Below, piece after piece: positions 36,663 to 46,407 of a DNA stretch of 64,000 nucleotides (within the stretch, counting starts at the first letter, position 1; the number at the start of each line of letters is the position of its first letter). Under the pieces are notes generated by a model that worked only from the letters and a program-made list of their open reading frames with translations, was not told the origin of the DNA and searched no databases. Position numbers and translations under genes: made by a program. Source of the stretch: Rhodocyclaceae bacterium (GTDB lineage: Bacteria > Pseudomonadota > Gammaproteobacteria > Burkholderiales > Rhodocyclaceae); contig JACDZI010000001.1 of assembly GCA_013426785.1 (NCBI GenBank), positions 93,425 to 157,424 of the forward strand, read 5' to 3'.

Positions 36663-38270
36663 TTACTCCGGCTTGCGCGCGCCGGTGAGAATGTCGAGTT
36701 CCGGACGGTAGATGCCGGTTTCGATTTCAAGAAACCCCAGCGTGGTATGAAACAGGTTGTCATGGGTGAATGGCTGGTCGCGCTTTTGCCGCAGGGCCGG
36801 AACGTCGATTTCCTCGTAACCGGGTCCGAACCACAGGATCGCCGGCACATGCGTTTGCGCCGCCGGTGCAATCACCTTGGGCAGGCCGTGCAGGTAGGTT
36901 CCCGCTTCACCCAGCGATTCGCCGTGATCGCTCACATAAAACAATGCTGTTTCGAAGCGCGCGCTGTTCTTCTTGAGCAGGTCAATGGTCTTCGCCAAAA
37001 AGTAATCCGTGTACAGCAAGGCATTGTCGTAGGCATTGACGATCTCTTCCTGCGTGCATTGGCTCAGGTCGCTGTTCCGACAGGTCGGCTTGAACTGTTC
37101 GAATGCAGCCGGATAGCGCTTGTAGTAGGCCGGGCCGTGGTTGCCCATCTGGTGCAGGACGATGAAGATGTCGCCCTTGGGATGCGCATCAATGTAGTCC
37201 TGCAAAGGGACCAGCATGCCCTCGTCGCGGCACTCCGTATCGCAGACCGTGTTCACGCTGGGAGACTTGTAGTCCTGATAGGGCACGCGCAGCGCCACCC
37301 CTTTCGAATCTGAATTGTTGTCCAGCCACAGCACGTTCACGCCCGCGCGCTGGAGCACATCGAGCAGGCTTTCCTGGCCCGCCGCCGAACCCTTGCTGCC
37401 TTCGACCGAAAACATGCAAGGCACCGACACCGCCGTCGAGGTACCGCAGGCATGGAAGTTGGCGAAGCTGACCACATCGTGGCCGCGCAACAAGGGGTTG
37501 GTCTCGCGCAGATAACCATTGAGAGAGAAATGGTCGGCCCGGGCTGTTTCGCCAACGACGAGGATGATCAGTTCGCGATCCTCGTCTTTCGTAGGAATGC
37601 GGGCATCGGCGCCAATCTGGGCAATCGTCTTGTCGACCGGAGCGGCGAACTGCCCGTAGGTGAACCGGGACAGCGAGTAGATCGGAAAGAGCGGATTGGT
37701 ATAGAAGCGCAGCGTTTTATTGACGCGCACGAACGAGGCGTAGAAACTGCCGAAGGCCATCACCAGCGCGACGATCACCACCAGCGCGGCCGCCAGCAAT
37801 TTGAACCGGGCGATCGATTCAACCCGCCAGCCACGCCACTGCACAGGCAACTTGGCAACCAGCAATGACGGTACGATTCCCAGACCAAACAGGTAGGCCA
37901 GCAATTTGAAGGTGAGCAGGTCGCGCGCCTCGCCGATGTTCGTCTGGACGGCGTTCTGTAGCATCTCGTTGTTGATGACGGTGCCGAAGTTGTCCATGAA
38001 ATAGGCTGTCAGCGCCGACGTCATCAGCATTACGATCAGTACTGGCTTGGTGGCGCGGCCGAAGCCAAACAGGCCAAGCAGAAACACCAATAAAGCCCCC
38101 ACCACGATCGCCAGCGACAGCAGCTCAAGCACCTGTCCGCCGCCCAACGGATAGATTTTCAGTACATTGCCGAAAAAACTCAGATTGCCGCAGGCCAGCA
38201 GGAAGACGCTGACAACCAGCACCAGCGTGTTGCCGGTGAGGCCACGCGTAGCGAATCGGGAGAAAATCAT
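36663..38270 (-). CDS. eptA: Lipid A phosphoethanolamine transferase, EptA/MCR family
   Basis: VVGETARADHFSLNGY, CGTSTAVSVPCMFS, YVSDHGESLGE. Confidence 0.92.
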   Translation of the reverse strand: MIFSRFATRGLTGNTLVLVVSVFLLACGNLSFFGNVLKIYPLGGGQVLELLSLAIVVGALLVFLLGLFGFGRATKPVLIVMLMTSALTAYFMDNFGTVINNEMLQNAVQTNIGEARDLLTFKLLAYLFGLGIVPSLLVAKLPVQWRGWRVESIARFKLLAAALVVIVALVMAFGSFYASFVRVNKTLRFYTNPLFPIYSLSRFTYGQFAAPVDKTIAQIGADARIPTKDEDRELIILVVGETARADHFSLNGYLRETNPLLRGHDVVSFANFHACGTSTAVSVPCMFSVEGSKGSAAGQESLLDVLQRAGVNVLWLDNNSDSKGVALRVPYQDYKSPSVNTVCDTECRDEGMLVPLQDYIDAHPKGDIFIVLHQMGNHGPAYYKRYPAAFEQFKPTCRNSDLSQCTQEEIVNAYDNALLYTDYFLAKTIDLLKKNSARFETALFYVSDHGESLGEAGTYLHGLPKVIAPAAQTHVPAILWFGPGYEEIDVPALRQKRDQPFTHDNLFHTTLGFLEIETGIYRPELDILTGARKPE

Positions 38271-38277
38271 CTTTCGT

Positions 38278-39396
38278 TCAGGCGGAAGCAGGCACAGGGA
38301 ACACGAGTCTAACAGTCAGTCCGGAAGAGCCGATGCCGTCAGCCAGTTCCAGCCGTGCGCCATGCAATTCGGCAATGCGGGCGACGATCGCCAGGCCCAG
38401 TCCGCTGCCCACGGTGTCCTGCCCCGCCAGACGCTGAAAACGCTGCAGTACGCGTGAGCGCTCTGCGACAGGGATACCGGGCCCGCTATCGCTGACGCTG
38501 ACGACGGCTTTGCCCTCCGCCACCCTTACCGCAACCCCAATCTGCCCACCCGGTGGGGTGTAGCGCACGGCGTTGTCGATCAGATTGCGTAGCAGGATGG
38601 CCAGCATGGCGGCATTACCTGCAACCGCGACCGGAGCCGGCGCATCGAGTTCGAGCGTAATGTCCTTGTCGAGTGCGGCCGGGCCATGATCGGCACAGAC
38701 TTCGGCCGCCAACTGATCCAGCCGCAATTCCGCCTTGCTCAGACCGGCGGCGGGGTCGAGACGGGCGAGCGTGAGGAGTTGTTCGACGAGATGGCTGGCG
38801 CGCTCGACGCTGATGCGAATCTGCCCGAGCGCGTGGTCGCGTTCGGCCGTATCGCGCGCCTGCTGCGCCACCTGCGCTTGGACAGCGAGGGCCGCCAGCG
38901 GCGTGCGCAATTCATGGGCGGCATTGGCGGTGAACTCGCGTTCGTTGTCGAGGGCGCGACCGACCCGGCCAAACAGGTCGTTGAGGGCGTCGACGAGCGG
39001 ACGGATTTCCACTGGCGCCTTCACCAGCACCAGCGGTTCAAGCCGCTCGGGGGCACGCTTCGTCACGGCACTTGTCACTACGGCGATCGGTGCCAACCCG
39101 CGCCGGGTGGCGAACCAGATCCAACCACCCAGTAGCGGCAAGCCAAACAGCAGCGGCGTCAGCAGCGTCTTGACGAAGTGTTCCGCCAGCTCGTGGCGCA
39201 GGTGAGCAGCCGCCTCGTCGTCGGCGCTCAGGTCTTCGTGGTGGGAAGTCAGCAGATCATCGATCTGGTGGCGCGCCTCGACGTAGGTATAGCCCATTGC
39301 CACCAGCCAGCCAGCCGTGACTCCGCCCAGCAATAGCAAGAGCAAGCGGCGGCGCAGCGAGAACCAGCGCGTTGCGACGGTCATGCCCGCTGTCAT
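38278..39396 (-). CDS. Sensor histidine kinase (PmrB/QseC-like)
   Basis: FTANAAHELRTPLAALAVQAQVA, HATPase; overlaps response regulator. Confidence 0.9.
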   Translation of the reverse strand: MTAGMTVATRWFSLRRRLLLLLLGGVTAGWLVAMGYTYVEARHQIDDLLTSHHEDLSADDEAAAHLRHELAEHFVKTLLTPLLFGLPLLGGWIWFATRRGLAPIAVVTSAVTKRAPERLEPLVLVKAPVEIRPLVDALNDLFGRVGRALDNEREFTANAAHELRTPLAALAVQAQVAQQARDTAERDHALGQIRISVERASHLVEQLLTLARLDPAAGLSKAELRLDQLAAEVCADHGPAALDKDITLELDAPAPVAVAGNAAMLAILLRNLIDNAVRYTPPGGQIGVAVRVAEGKAVVSVSDSGPGIPVAERSRVLQRFQRLAGQDTVGSGLGLAIVARIAELHGARLELADGIGSSGLTVRLVFPVPASA

Positions 39397-40052
39397 CCCT
39401 TGGGCACCAGATAGCCGACACCGCGCAGTGTCTTGATCCGCTCGTTACCCAGTTTTTTGCGCAGGTGATGGATATGCACTTCCAGCGCGTTGCTGTCCGG
39501 CTCGTCGTGCCAGCCATAGAGGGAAGATTCAAGCTGGGCACGGGTCATGACGCGCCCGGCATTCTCGACCAGGGTCTGCAACAACGAAAATTCGCGCAGC
39601 GAAAGCTGCACCGGTTCGCCGGCCTGGGTCACGGCGCGGGCAGCCGGATCGATGCTCAAGTCGCCCAGGTGCAGCAGCGGCTGCGTGCGTCCCGTGGCGC
39701 GGCGGGTGAGCGCCCGAATCCGTGCCGCGAGTTCATCGATGGCGACCGGCTTGACCAGATAATCGTCGGCACCGCAGTCGAGGCCGGCGATCTTGTCGCC
39801 GGTGGCATCCCGGGCGGTCAGGATCAGCACCGGCAGGATCTGGCCGCGGCTGCGCAGGCGCTTGAGCACATCCATGCCGGCCAGGCGCGGCAGGCCAAGA
39901 TCCAGCACCAACAGATCGAAAGTTTCGCTGGCGAGGGAGTGATCGGCCGCCACGCCATCCTTAACCCAGTCGACCGCGTAACCGGCCTGGCGCAGGCCGG
40001 CCATCAGGCCATCGCCGAGTTGCGGATCATCCTCTACCAGTAGCAGTCGCAT
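39393..40052 (-). CDS. OmpR family response regulator (PmrA/QseB-like)
   Basis: MRLLLVEDDPQLGDGLMAGLRQAGYAVDWV; C-terminal winged helix. Confidence 0.93.
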   Translation of the reverse strand: MRLLLVEDDPQLGDGLMAGLRQAGYAVDWVKDGVAADHSLASETFDLLVLDLGLPRLAGMDVLKRLRSRGQILPVLILTARDATGDKIAGLDCGADDYLVKPVAIDELAARIRALTRRATGRTQPLLHLGDLSIDPAARAVTQAGEPVQLSLREFSLLQTLVENAGRVMTRAQLESSLYGWHDEPDSNALEVHIHHLRKKLGNERIKTLRGVGYLVPKG

Positions 40053-40089
40053 GATGACTGGACTCTAACGGCCCGCCCGGCGGGCGACC

Positions 40090-40590
40090 TCAATCCCGGA
40101 AAAAGCGCCGGACGCCGGGCATGATGATGTCGTGTTCGCTGTAGCCACCCTTCTCTGCGTCCGGGTGGCAAGCCGCGCAATTGGCCGGCGTATTGACCTT
40201 GGGATTGCGCCAGTCGGCCTGGCTGACCTCGCGATGCTTGCGCTTGAAATAGGCCGTGCCGGTCAGGCGGGGCAGGTTGCTGCCTTGCGCCTTCCCGCCA
40301 GGGCCGCCGACTTTTTGGCCACCTGCATTCTTGAGGAGGAAGTCCTCAAGAAGGCGGTGGGTTTGCGCATCCAGGATGACCTCATCGTCGTAGTGATTGT
40401 CGAGCGCGGCCAGCACCTTTTTCCAGTCTTCCGCGATCAGCATCGCTGGTGGAAAGGCGACATGACAGGCCGCGCATTCCTTCTGATAGGCGGGCGGCAT
40501 GTCGGCAGGCAAGCGCGATCCGTCGGCATGGGCCGCCAGCGGCAGGCAGGCGGTAGCGAGGATAAACAGGCAAGCGGCTGAAATTTTCAT
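40090..40590 (-). CDS. Diheme cytochrome c (DHC family)
   Basis: CAACHVAFPPAML, CAACHPDAEKGGYSEHDI. Confidence 0.88.
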   Translation of the reverse strand: MKISAACLFILATACLPLAAHADGSRLPADMPPAYQKECAACHVAFPPAMLIAEDWKKVLAALDNHYDDEVILDAQTHRLLEDFLLKNAGGQKVGGPGGKAQGSNLPRLTGTAYFKRKHREVSQADWRNPKVNTPANCAACHPDAEKGGYSEHDIIMPGVRRFFRD

Positions 40591-40642
40591 GATCGGGGTC
40601 CCATGGGATGGCAGATGATGCTGCGGAGTATGAAAACGGAAG

Positions 40643-40681
40643 CTTAAGAACAACTTAAACCGATCTTACGGCAAGCTTAAG
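40643..40681. promoter_or_regulatory. Four CTTAAG-like half-sites at 11-bp spacing (PmrA/QseB-box-like)
   Basis: CTTAAG-aacaa-CTTAAA-ccgat-CTTACG-gcaag-CTTAAG upstream of the DHC gene. Confidence 0.65.
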
Positions 40682-40689
40682 ATAACGGT

Positions 40690-41625
40690 TCAGCGAGTCG
40701 GTCGATCGAGCATCTGGTCGACCATGGACAAGGGATCCTCAATCGGCTCCAGATGGGTCGTGACATGCGCATGGGGCAAGGCGCGACGAATATCCGCTTC
40801 GATGCGCTCCGCCCAGTCGTGGCCCTGCTGCACGGTCCATTGCCCCGGCACCAGCACATGCAGGGTGACGAATTCCCGGCTGCCCGCCTGCCGCGTGCGC
40901 AAGGCATGAAAATCCAGCCCCTTGGCGCGATAGGCCGTCAGCACGGTTTCGATTTGCGCCAGTGTTTCCTCGGGCAGGGAGACATCCATCAAGCCATCCG
41001 CCGAACGCCGCATCAGTTGCCAGCCGGTCCGGATGATGTTCGCCGCCACCAGCAGGGCAATCACCGGGTCAAGCCAGAGCCAGCCGGTCAGCACCACCAG
41101 GCCGACGCCGGAGATCACGCCGGCCGAAGTCCAGACATCGGTCATCAGGTGGTGTGCATCAGCTTCGAGGGTGATCGAATTGTGCTGGCGCCCCACCTTC
41201 ATCAAGGTGCGCGCGGTGGCGAAGTTGATGACCGAGGCAACTATGGAAACCAGCAAGCCGACACCCACCGCTTCGAGTGGCTGTGGATTCATGAAGCGCC
41301 CGATAGCGGTATAGCCGATACTGAACGCCGCCAGCAGGATCAGGAAGCCCTCGAAGGCGCTGGAGAAATACTCGGCCTTGCCGTGCCCGTAGGCATGATC
41401 GTCATCCGCCGGCAGCGCCGCCAGCGTCAACATCCAGAGGGCCATCAGTGCCCCGGCGAGGTTGACGAAAGACTCGATGGCATCCGACAGCAGGCCCACC
41501 GAGCCAGTCATCTGCCACGCCACGCCCTTCAACAGGATGGTGGCGATGGCCGCCGCGATCGACAGCCAGGCATAGCGGGTCAGCGACGGAGGTGGGACGG
41601 CAACACTATTCATCATTGGGTTCAA
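40690..41625 (-). CDS. Cation diffusion facilitator family transporter
   Basis: [51 protein letters not shown]. Confidence 0.92.
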   Translation of the reverse strand: MNPMMNSVAVPPPSLTRYAWLSIAAAIATILLKGVAWQMTGSVGLLSDAIESFVNLAGALMALWMLTLAALPADDDHAYGHGKAEYFSSAFEGFLILLAAFSIGYTAIGRFMNPQPLEAVGVGLLVSIVASVINFATARTLMKVGRQHNSITLEADAHHLMTDVWTSAGVISGVGLVVLTGWLWLDPVIALLVAANIIRTGWQLMRRSADGLMDVSLPEETLAQIETVLTAYRAKGLDFHALRTRQAGSREFVTLHVLVPGQWTVQQGHDWAERIEADIRRALPHAHVTTHLEPIEDPLSMVDQMLDRPTR

Positions 41626-42371
41626 TCGTCATGGTGTTTCTTGCCACTTTGCTTACCCTCGCCTTTGCCATTCCCGCGGCCACGAATGTCATGCTCGTTG
41701 GCGCTCAGGTGACATTCCGTGCAATTGTCGAAATCGCGGATACCCTCTTCGATGTGTTCGCGCCGGATATTGGCCGGGGTATGCTCATGGCAACCATAGC
41801 AGGTATAACGACTGTAGTCGTTACGTTCGTGGCAGGTGACGCAGCGGGCATTGTGGTCGCGATCGAGCACGAAATACTTGTTGTGGTCGAAGCTGGCCGG
41901 TACCCACTTGTCCAGGCTGTGGCACTGGCTGCAGTTGCCGGTGATCTGCTGGTGTAGCGAATCCCTGGGTGACTTGTGGCAGCTCTGGCATTCGTCGCGC
42001 ATCGTCTTGTCCAGCAGCGCATGATTGAAGTAGCCGGTCGGCCGGTAGCGTTTCACGCCGGCATGGTCGCTATGGCAGGCGACGCATTCCTGGCTCGTCA
42101 GTTTCTGATGGAACGGCGTCTTGGTCAAAGGTTTGGCGATCGGCTGGCCGGCCGTGGTCAGCCGGCCGATATCGTCCGGCTTGTGGCAGGTCACACAACG
42201 CTCCGACTGCGCCCCCGTAAACGCCGCATGGCAAGCAAAACAATCCGTCTCCAGCTTGGTATGGCCGGGAATCAGCTTGCCGGGTCCAACCATCAAATGT
42301 GGATAAACGAAGACCAGGATGGTCGCCACGATCAGGTTGGCGGCAAGGATCAACTTGATGGCCCGGTTCAT
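41622..42371 (-). CDS. Octaheme c-type cytochrome
   Basis: Eight CXXCH: CFACH, CVTCH, CVACH, CQSCH, CSQCH, CVTCH, CYGCH, CTECH; N-terminal anchor. Confidence 0.87.
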   Translation of the reverse strand: MNRAIKLILAANLIVATILVFVYPHLMVGPGKLIPGHTKLETDCFACHAAFTGAQSERCVTCHKPDDIGRLTTAGQPIAKPLTKTPFHQKLTSQECVACHSDHAGVKRYRPTGYFNHALLDKTMRDECQSCHKSPRDSLHQQITGNCSQCHSLDKWVPASFDHNKYFVLDRDHNARCVTCHERNDYSRYTCYGCHEHTPANIRREHIEEGIRDFDNCTECHLSANEHDIRGRGNGKGEGKQSGKKHHDD

Positions 42372-42955
42372 ATCCACTCCCAGAACAGGAAGATGCTGAC
42401 GATATGGCCAAGCGACAACACGGCGAAGACGATGAAAATCGGAATATGCACCTTGCGCCACAGGTTCATCGCGTCAAGCGTGACCGCATCCCAGAACACG
42501 GCGCGCTCGACCTCCTCTTTCGACAGGCCGCGCAACTGGTAATGGTCGCGCTGCCCCAGCACATACTCGCGAGCACGCCCGAGCAGCAGCCTGCCGACCA
42601 GGCCACTAATGACATTCACGCCCATCGCCACCGTCGCCAGCCAGGGCAGGATGGCGTTGAAATGAATGCCGGCATGCAGCAGCACCATCAGCGAGCCGAG
42701 CCAGGTGCCGACCTCATGCAAGGTCAGCAGGTTCTTCGGATTACCCGAGGAGATCACCTTGCGCTTACGCAGCGAATAGGCGAGCGAACCGATAATCAGC
42801 AGCGTGCCGGGAATGCCCAGGTAGCGGCCGATCCAGACTAGGTTGAGTCGGTGCAGCAGGTAATCGCCGGCGAGCGTGGCCGCACACAGCACACCCAGCA
42901 GCAGGGTGAAGGGCAGGATGTGCCGGCTCCAGAGCGAGGACGTGGCTTGATCCAT
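42368..42955 (-). CDS. Membrane cytochrome b-like protein
   Basis: 195 aa, multiple TM segments with His (LLTLHEVGTWLGSLMVLLHAGIHF, WRKVHIPIFIVFAVLSLGHIV). Confidence 0.75.
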   Translation of the reverse strand: MDQATSSLWSRHILPFTLLLGVLCAATLAGDYLLHRLNLVWIGRYLGIPGTLLIIGSLAYSLRKRKVISSGNPKNLLTLHEVGTWLGSLMVLLHAGIHFNAILPWLATVAMGVNVISGLVGRLLLGRAREYVLGQRDHYQLRGLSKEEVERAVFWDAVTLDAMNLWRKVHIPIFIVFAVLSLGHIVSIFLFWEWI

Positions 42956-42956
42956 T

Positions 42957-44243
42957 TCAGGCCTCCAGAGTCAGACTGGTTTTTGGCGTGCAAACGCACA
43001 GCAGACAGTTGCCTGGTTCCGGATCGAAATCCGGCGCTTGCTGGTAACTGACCTCGCCCGACTTGATTGGCGTCTGGCAACTGCCGCAGCCGCCGGCCCG
43101 GCAGCCAGACTCCACCTTGACGCCGTTGGCCTCGGCGAACTCGAGCAGGCTACCGGTACCCGGCGTCCAAGCCAGTTGCTTGCCGGACTTGGCAAAGGTC
43201 ACAGTGATGTCCGTGCCGGCTGCGGGACCAAAAGTCGGCGTTGGCGGGACGGCGGTAGCGCGTCGTTTGATCGAAGCGGGGCCGAAAGCCTCGAAGTGGA
43301 TGTAGGCATCCGGCACCCCCCAGTCTTCCAGACCGTTGACCAGACTCGCCATCATCGGCATCGGGCCGCAGATATAAAAGTGGTAAGGCTTGAGCGGCAA
43401 CTTGATGCGCAGCAGGTCGACGCTCACAAAACCACGATATTGGTAATCACGGTCGGCCTGATCTTCCGGCAACGGATCGCCGAAACAGAGTTTCAGATAA
43501 AAATGGGAATGCGCAGCGGACAGTGCTTCGAGCTGACCCTTCATGACGGGTTCCAGGCCATTGCGCACGCCATAGAACAACCAGACCTCGCGTCCCGGCT
43601 GCTCGGCCAGGCACCAGTTCAGCATCGAGAGTATCGGTGTGATGCCGACCCCGCCGCCGATCAAGACCACCGGGGAATCGCTGCGGTCGATATGGAAGTG
43701 GCCGCCGGGCGCCCGCACCTGCAACACGCTGCCGACCTCGACATGATCATGGAAATGATTCGAGGAACGTCCCGGCGGCAAGGCGCTGCCGGCCGGTGCC
43801 GGCACGCGCTTGATCGTGACGCGATAATAGTCGGGACGCGGTGCATCCGATAGCGAATAGCAGCGGATAATCTGTTCGGTCGTACCGTCAGCCGCCGGCA
43901 CATCGAGGCGGAAGGTCAGGAACTGGCCCGGCAGGAAAGCGGGCAAGTGCTGGCCGTCTTCGGGCACCAGATAGAAGGAGCAGACGGTCTGCGCGGTATC
44001 CTCGACCACCTTGCGCTCGACGCGGAATGACCGGTAACCGGACCACGCAGCGACAAGCGCCGGCTCGGAAATCTCGACGGGCGGAGACTGGCCGTCCGCC
44101 ACCAGCACGCCACTTTTCAGCGTCCGATAGGCCTGCCGGTGACGCGAAAAACCAATGCCAAGCCACAGCGTCACCTGCAACACGATACCGAGGGTAATCC
44201 AGAGCAGGAGAGAAAGGGAGGTCACGGTGCTGTCGTCATCCAT
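42957..44243 (-). CDS. FNR-type reductase with C-terminal 2Fe-2S ferredoxin domain
   Basis: FAD (RCYSLSDAPRPDYYRVTIKRV), NAD (GGGVGITPILSML), CRAGGCGSCQ...C; start MDDDSTVTSL. Confidence 0.88.
   Translation of the reverse strand: MDDDSTVTSLSLLLWITLGIVLQVTLWLGIGFSRHRQAYRTLKSGVLVADGQSPPVEISEPALVAAWSGYRSFRVERKVVEDTAQTVCSFYLVPEDGQHLPAFLPGQFLTFRLDVPAADGTTEQIIRCYSLSDAPRPDYYRVTIKRVPAPAGSALPPGRSSNHFHDHVEVGSVLQVRAPGGHFHIDRSDSPVVLIGGGVGITPILSMLNWCLAEQPGREVWLFYGVRNGLEPVMKGQLEALSAAHSHFYLKLCFGDPLPEDQADRDYQYRGFVSVDLLRIKLPLKPYHFYICGPMPMMASLVNGLEDWGVPDAYIHFEAFGPASIKRRATAVPPTPTFGPAAGTDITVTFAKSGKQLAWTPGTGSLLEFAEANGVKVESGCRAGGCGSCQTPIKSGEVSYQQAPDFDPEPGNCLLCVCTPKTSLTLEA
43230..43253 (-). repeat. Dispersed repeat copy inside the reductase-ferredoxin gene
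   Basis: aaaagtcggcgttggcgggacggc, 1 mismatch; encodes AVPPTPTF. Confidence 0.88.
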
Positions 44244-44277
44244 GGGTTTAACATCGGGACGATTGTGGCAACCGAAA

Positions 44278-44294
44278 CTTAAGGCAGCCTTAGC
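44278..44294. promoter_or_regulatory. PmrA/QseB-box-like site upstream of the reductase gene
   Basis: CTTAAG-gcagc-CTTAGC, about 35 bp upstream of the start at 44243. Confidence 0.45.
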
Positions 44295-44316
44295 GGAGCG
44301 CTCCTGCCTGCCCCCC

Positions 44317-45579
44317 TTACATCTCGAAGTGCTCCCGGATGCACTCTTCCAGAAGCTGACGTGCCTCTGCCTCGCTGCCGTTTTCAAGACGGGCAAAGAT
44401 GTCGGCAGCCATGGCACGAAAAATCGCCATCACTTCCGGATCAAAATGGCTGCCGGTATCGCGTTCAAGAATCGTCATGCTTGCAGCGAATCCCAGCGGT
44501 TCCTTGTACGGACGTTTTGAGCACAGCGCGTCGAACACATCGGCGACGGCAAAGATACGCGCCGCGAGGGGGATGTTCCCACCCGCCAGTCCGCGTGGAT
44601 AACCGCTGCCGTTCCACTTTTCGTGATGCGCTGCCACGACCCCCTGCGCACCATCAAGCCAGCCCATCCCGGTCACGATTTCCTCGCCCTGATCGACATG
44701 GGTGCGCATGATCTCCATCTCCCGGTCATCGAGCCTGCCGGGTTTCAGCAATATGGTGTCGGAAATGCCGATCTTGCCGACATCGTGCAGAAAACTGCCG
44801 GCGATCAGGGCCTGCATGTCACCTCCCTTCAGCCCCATGCGTTCGGCGATGCGGGCCGCGATCCACGCCACCCGGTAGTTGTGCGCGCCTGTATCGGAAT
44901 CGCGCTTGGCGATGGCCCGGCCGAGGGCCTCCATCATCGAGATGTGGGAATCGAGTACCTCGCGCGCCTTGCGTTCGTTGTCCGCCGACAGATAAACGAC
45001 GACCGGATAGAGCGCGGCCCCACACAACAAGGAGGCTAGGCCGACCATCAATGCCGTGACCAATGCCGTCGACATGATCTGCCGATGCTGCCAGTCGGGA
45101 ATGACGCGTACCCCTTCGAAATAGCCGGTAATGGGTCCGCTGGTCGCGGTTGCAACCAGATGCAACGGGACAAAAACCCTCAACACCCAGCCTGCGCCCT
45201 CAAGCTTGAGGCTTTCATAGGATGCAGTGGTATAGGACGGCTTGCCATGCTTCGGCAAGTCGGTCTCAATCACCTCGCCCTGATGGGTCAACTCTTCCGC
45301 GAGTTTGCCGCCCTGGCTGTCATAGATTTCGGCGATGTCGAACAAGCCACCCACAATGGTTTTCGCGGCGGCCGCGGCAAATTGGGCAGCCTGCGGGCCC
45401 GATAGGTCGAGTGCATTGTGATGATGCAGAAGCCGGCCTGATTCTTCAATGGCCAGGGCAACGACATTTTCTTCAGCACGCTCTTGTGCGACAAACCACG
45501 AGATCGGGCTGGCCAGCGATGCCAGTAATAAACTGACTGCGGCGATGCGCACTGCGGTACGTTTCTGGAATGGATTCAT
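44317..45579 (-). CDS. HD-GYP domain c-di-GMP phosphodiesterase
   Basis: HNYRVAWIAARIAERMG, FLHDVGKIGI, HHEKWNGSGYPRGL. Confidence 0.92.
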   Translation of the reverse strand: MNPFQKRTAVRIAAVSLLLASLASPISWFVAQERAEENVVALAIEESGRLLHHHNALDLSGPQAAQFAAAAAKTIVGGLFDIAEIYDSQGGKLAEELTHQGEVIETDLPKHGKPSYTTASYESLKLEGAGWVLRVFVPLHLVATATSGPITGYFEGVRVIPDWQHRQIMSTALVTALMVGLASLLCGAALYPVVVYLSADNERKAREVLDSHISMMEALGRAIAKRDSDTGAHNYRVAWIAARIAERMGLKGGDMQALIAGSFLHDVGKIGISDTILLKPGRLDDREMEIMRTHVDQGEEIVTGMGWLDGAQGVVAAHHEKWNGSGYPRGLAGGNIPLAARIFAVADVFDALCSKRPYKEPLGFAASMTILERDTGSHFDPEVMAIFRAMAADIFARLENGSEAEARQLLEECIREHFEM

Positions 45580-45702
45580 GATTCAACCCCTGCAACCCGG
45601 TCAATCTTAACGTATTTTAATCATCGCCATCGTCATGCCTGTAATGAAACTTACACCGCTGCTGACATGCGCTCGAATCGCCGCCTGGGTTAAACTCGCC
45701 GC

Positions 45703-46401
45703 ATGAAAACACATACCCTCCCCCGTTTGATGCTCGGCCTCGTCGCCGGGCTCTGGTTCGCCGCGAGCGCCCAAGCGCTGTCGCTGGCGGATATTTCCAG
45801 CAAGGATGCCGGCGGCGGCCTCAAGGAAGCCCTGATGCAGGGTGCCGGCAAGGCAGTCGACCTACTGGGCAAGACGGACGGCTTTCTCAAAAACGAGAAG
45901 GTCAGGATTCCCCTGCCTGACAGCATGCAGCAGGTCGAGGACCTGATGCGCGGCCTCGGCATGGGCAAACAGGCCGACGAACTGATTACCACCATGAACC
46001 GCGCCGCCGAGGTGGCCGTGCCCGAAGCGAAGAAACTGCTCGTCGATGCCGTCAAGCAAATGAGCGTCGAGGACGCCAAGGGCATCCTCAGCGGTGGCGA
46101 CGATGCCGGCACGCAATATTTCAAGCGCAAGACGTCAGAACCGCTCGGCCGGAAATTCCTGCCCATCGTCAAGAAGGCGATCGAAAAGGTCAAACTGGCA
46201 AAGACCTATGAGAAGTTTGCCAGGAAAGGCGCGCAATTCGGGCTGGTCAAGGAAAAGGACACCCACCTCGAAAACTACGTGACCGAGAAGGCGCTCGATG
46301 GCCTGTACCTGATGATCGCCGAGGAAGAAAAGGCGATCCGCAAGGATCCGGTCGGCGCGGCGGGCAGCCTGGCCCAGAAGGTGTTCGGCGCGCTCAAGTA
46401 A
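45703..46401 (+). CDS. DUF4197 domain exported protein
   Basis: GGLKEALMQGAGKAVDLLGKTDGFLKNEKVRIPLP, TQYFKRKTSEPL. Confidence 0.88.
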   Translation: MKTHTLPRLMLGLVAGLWFAASAQALSLADISSKDAGGGLKEALMQGAGKAVDLLGKTDGFLKNEKVRIPLPDSMQQVEDLMRGLGMGKQADELITTMNRAAEVAVPEAKKLLVDAVKQMSVEDAKGILSGGDDAGTQYFKRKTSEPLGRKFLPIVKKAIEKVKLAKTYEKFARKGAQFGLVKEKDTHLENYVTEKALDGLYLMIAEEEKAIRKDPVGAAGSLAQKVFGALK

Positions 46402-46407
46402 GCGGCG

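Noticed and set aside
40288-40315. Repeat-like CTTCCCGCCAGGGCCGCCGACTTTTT in the diheme cytochrome gene
   Set aside because: Contains a 3-nt insertion and mismatches; kept only as a possible degenerate copy.
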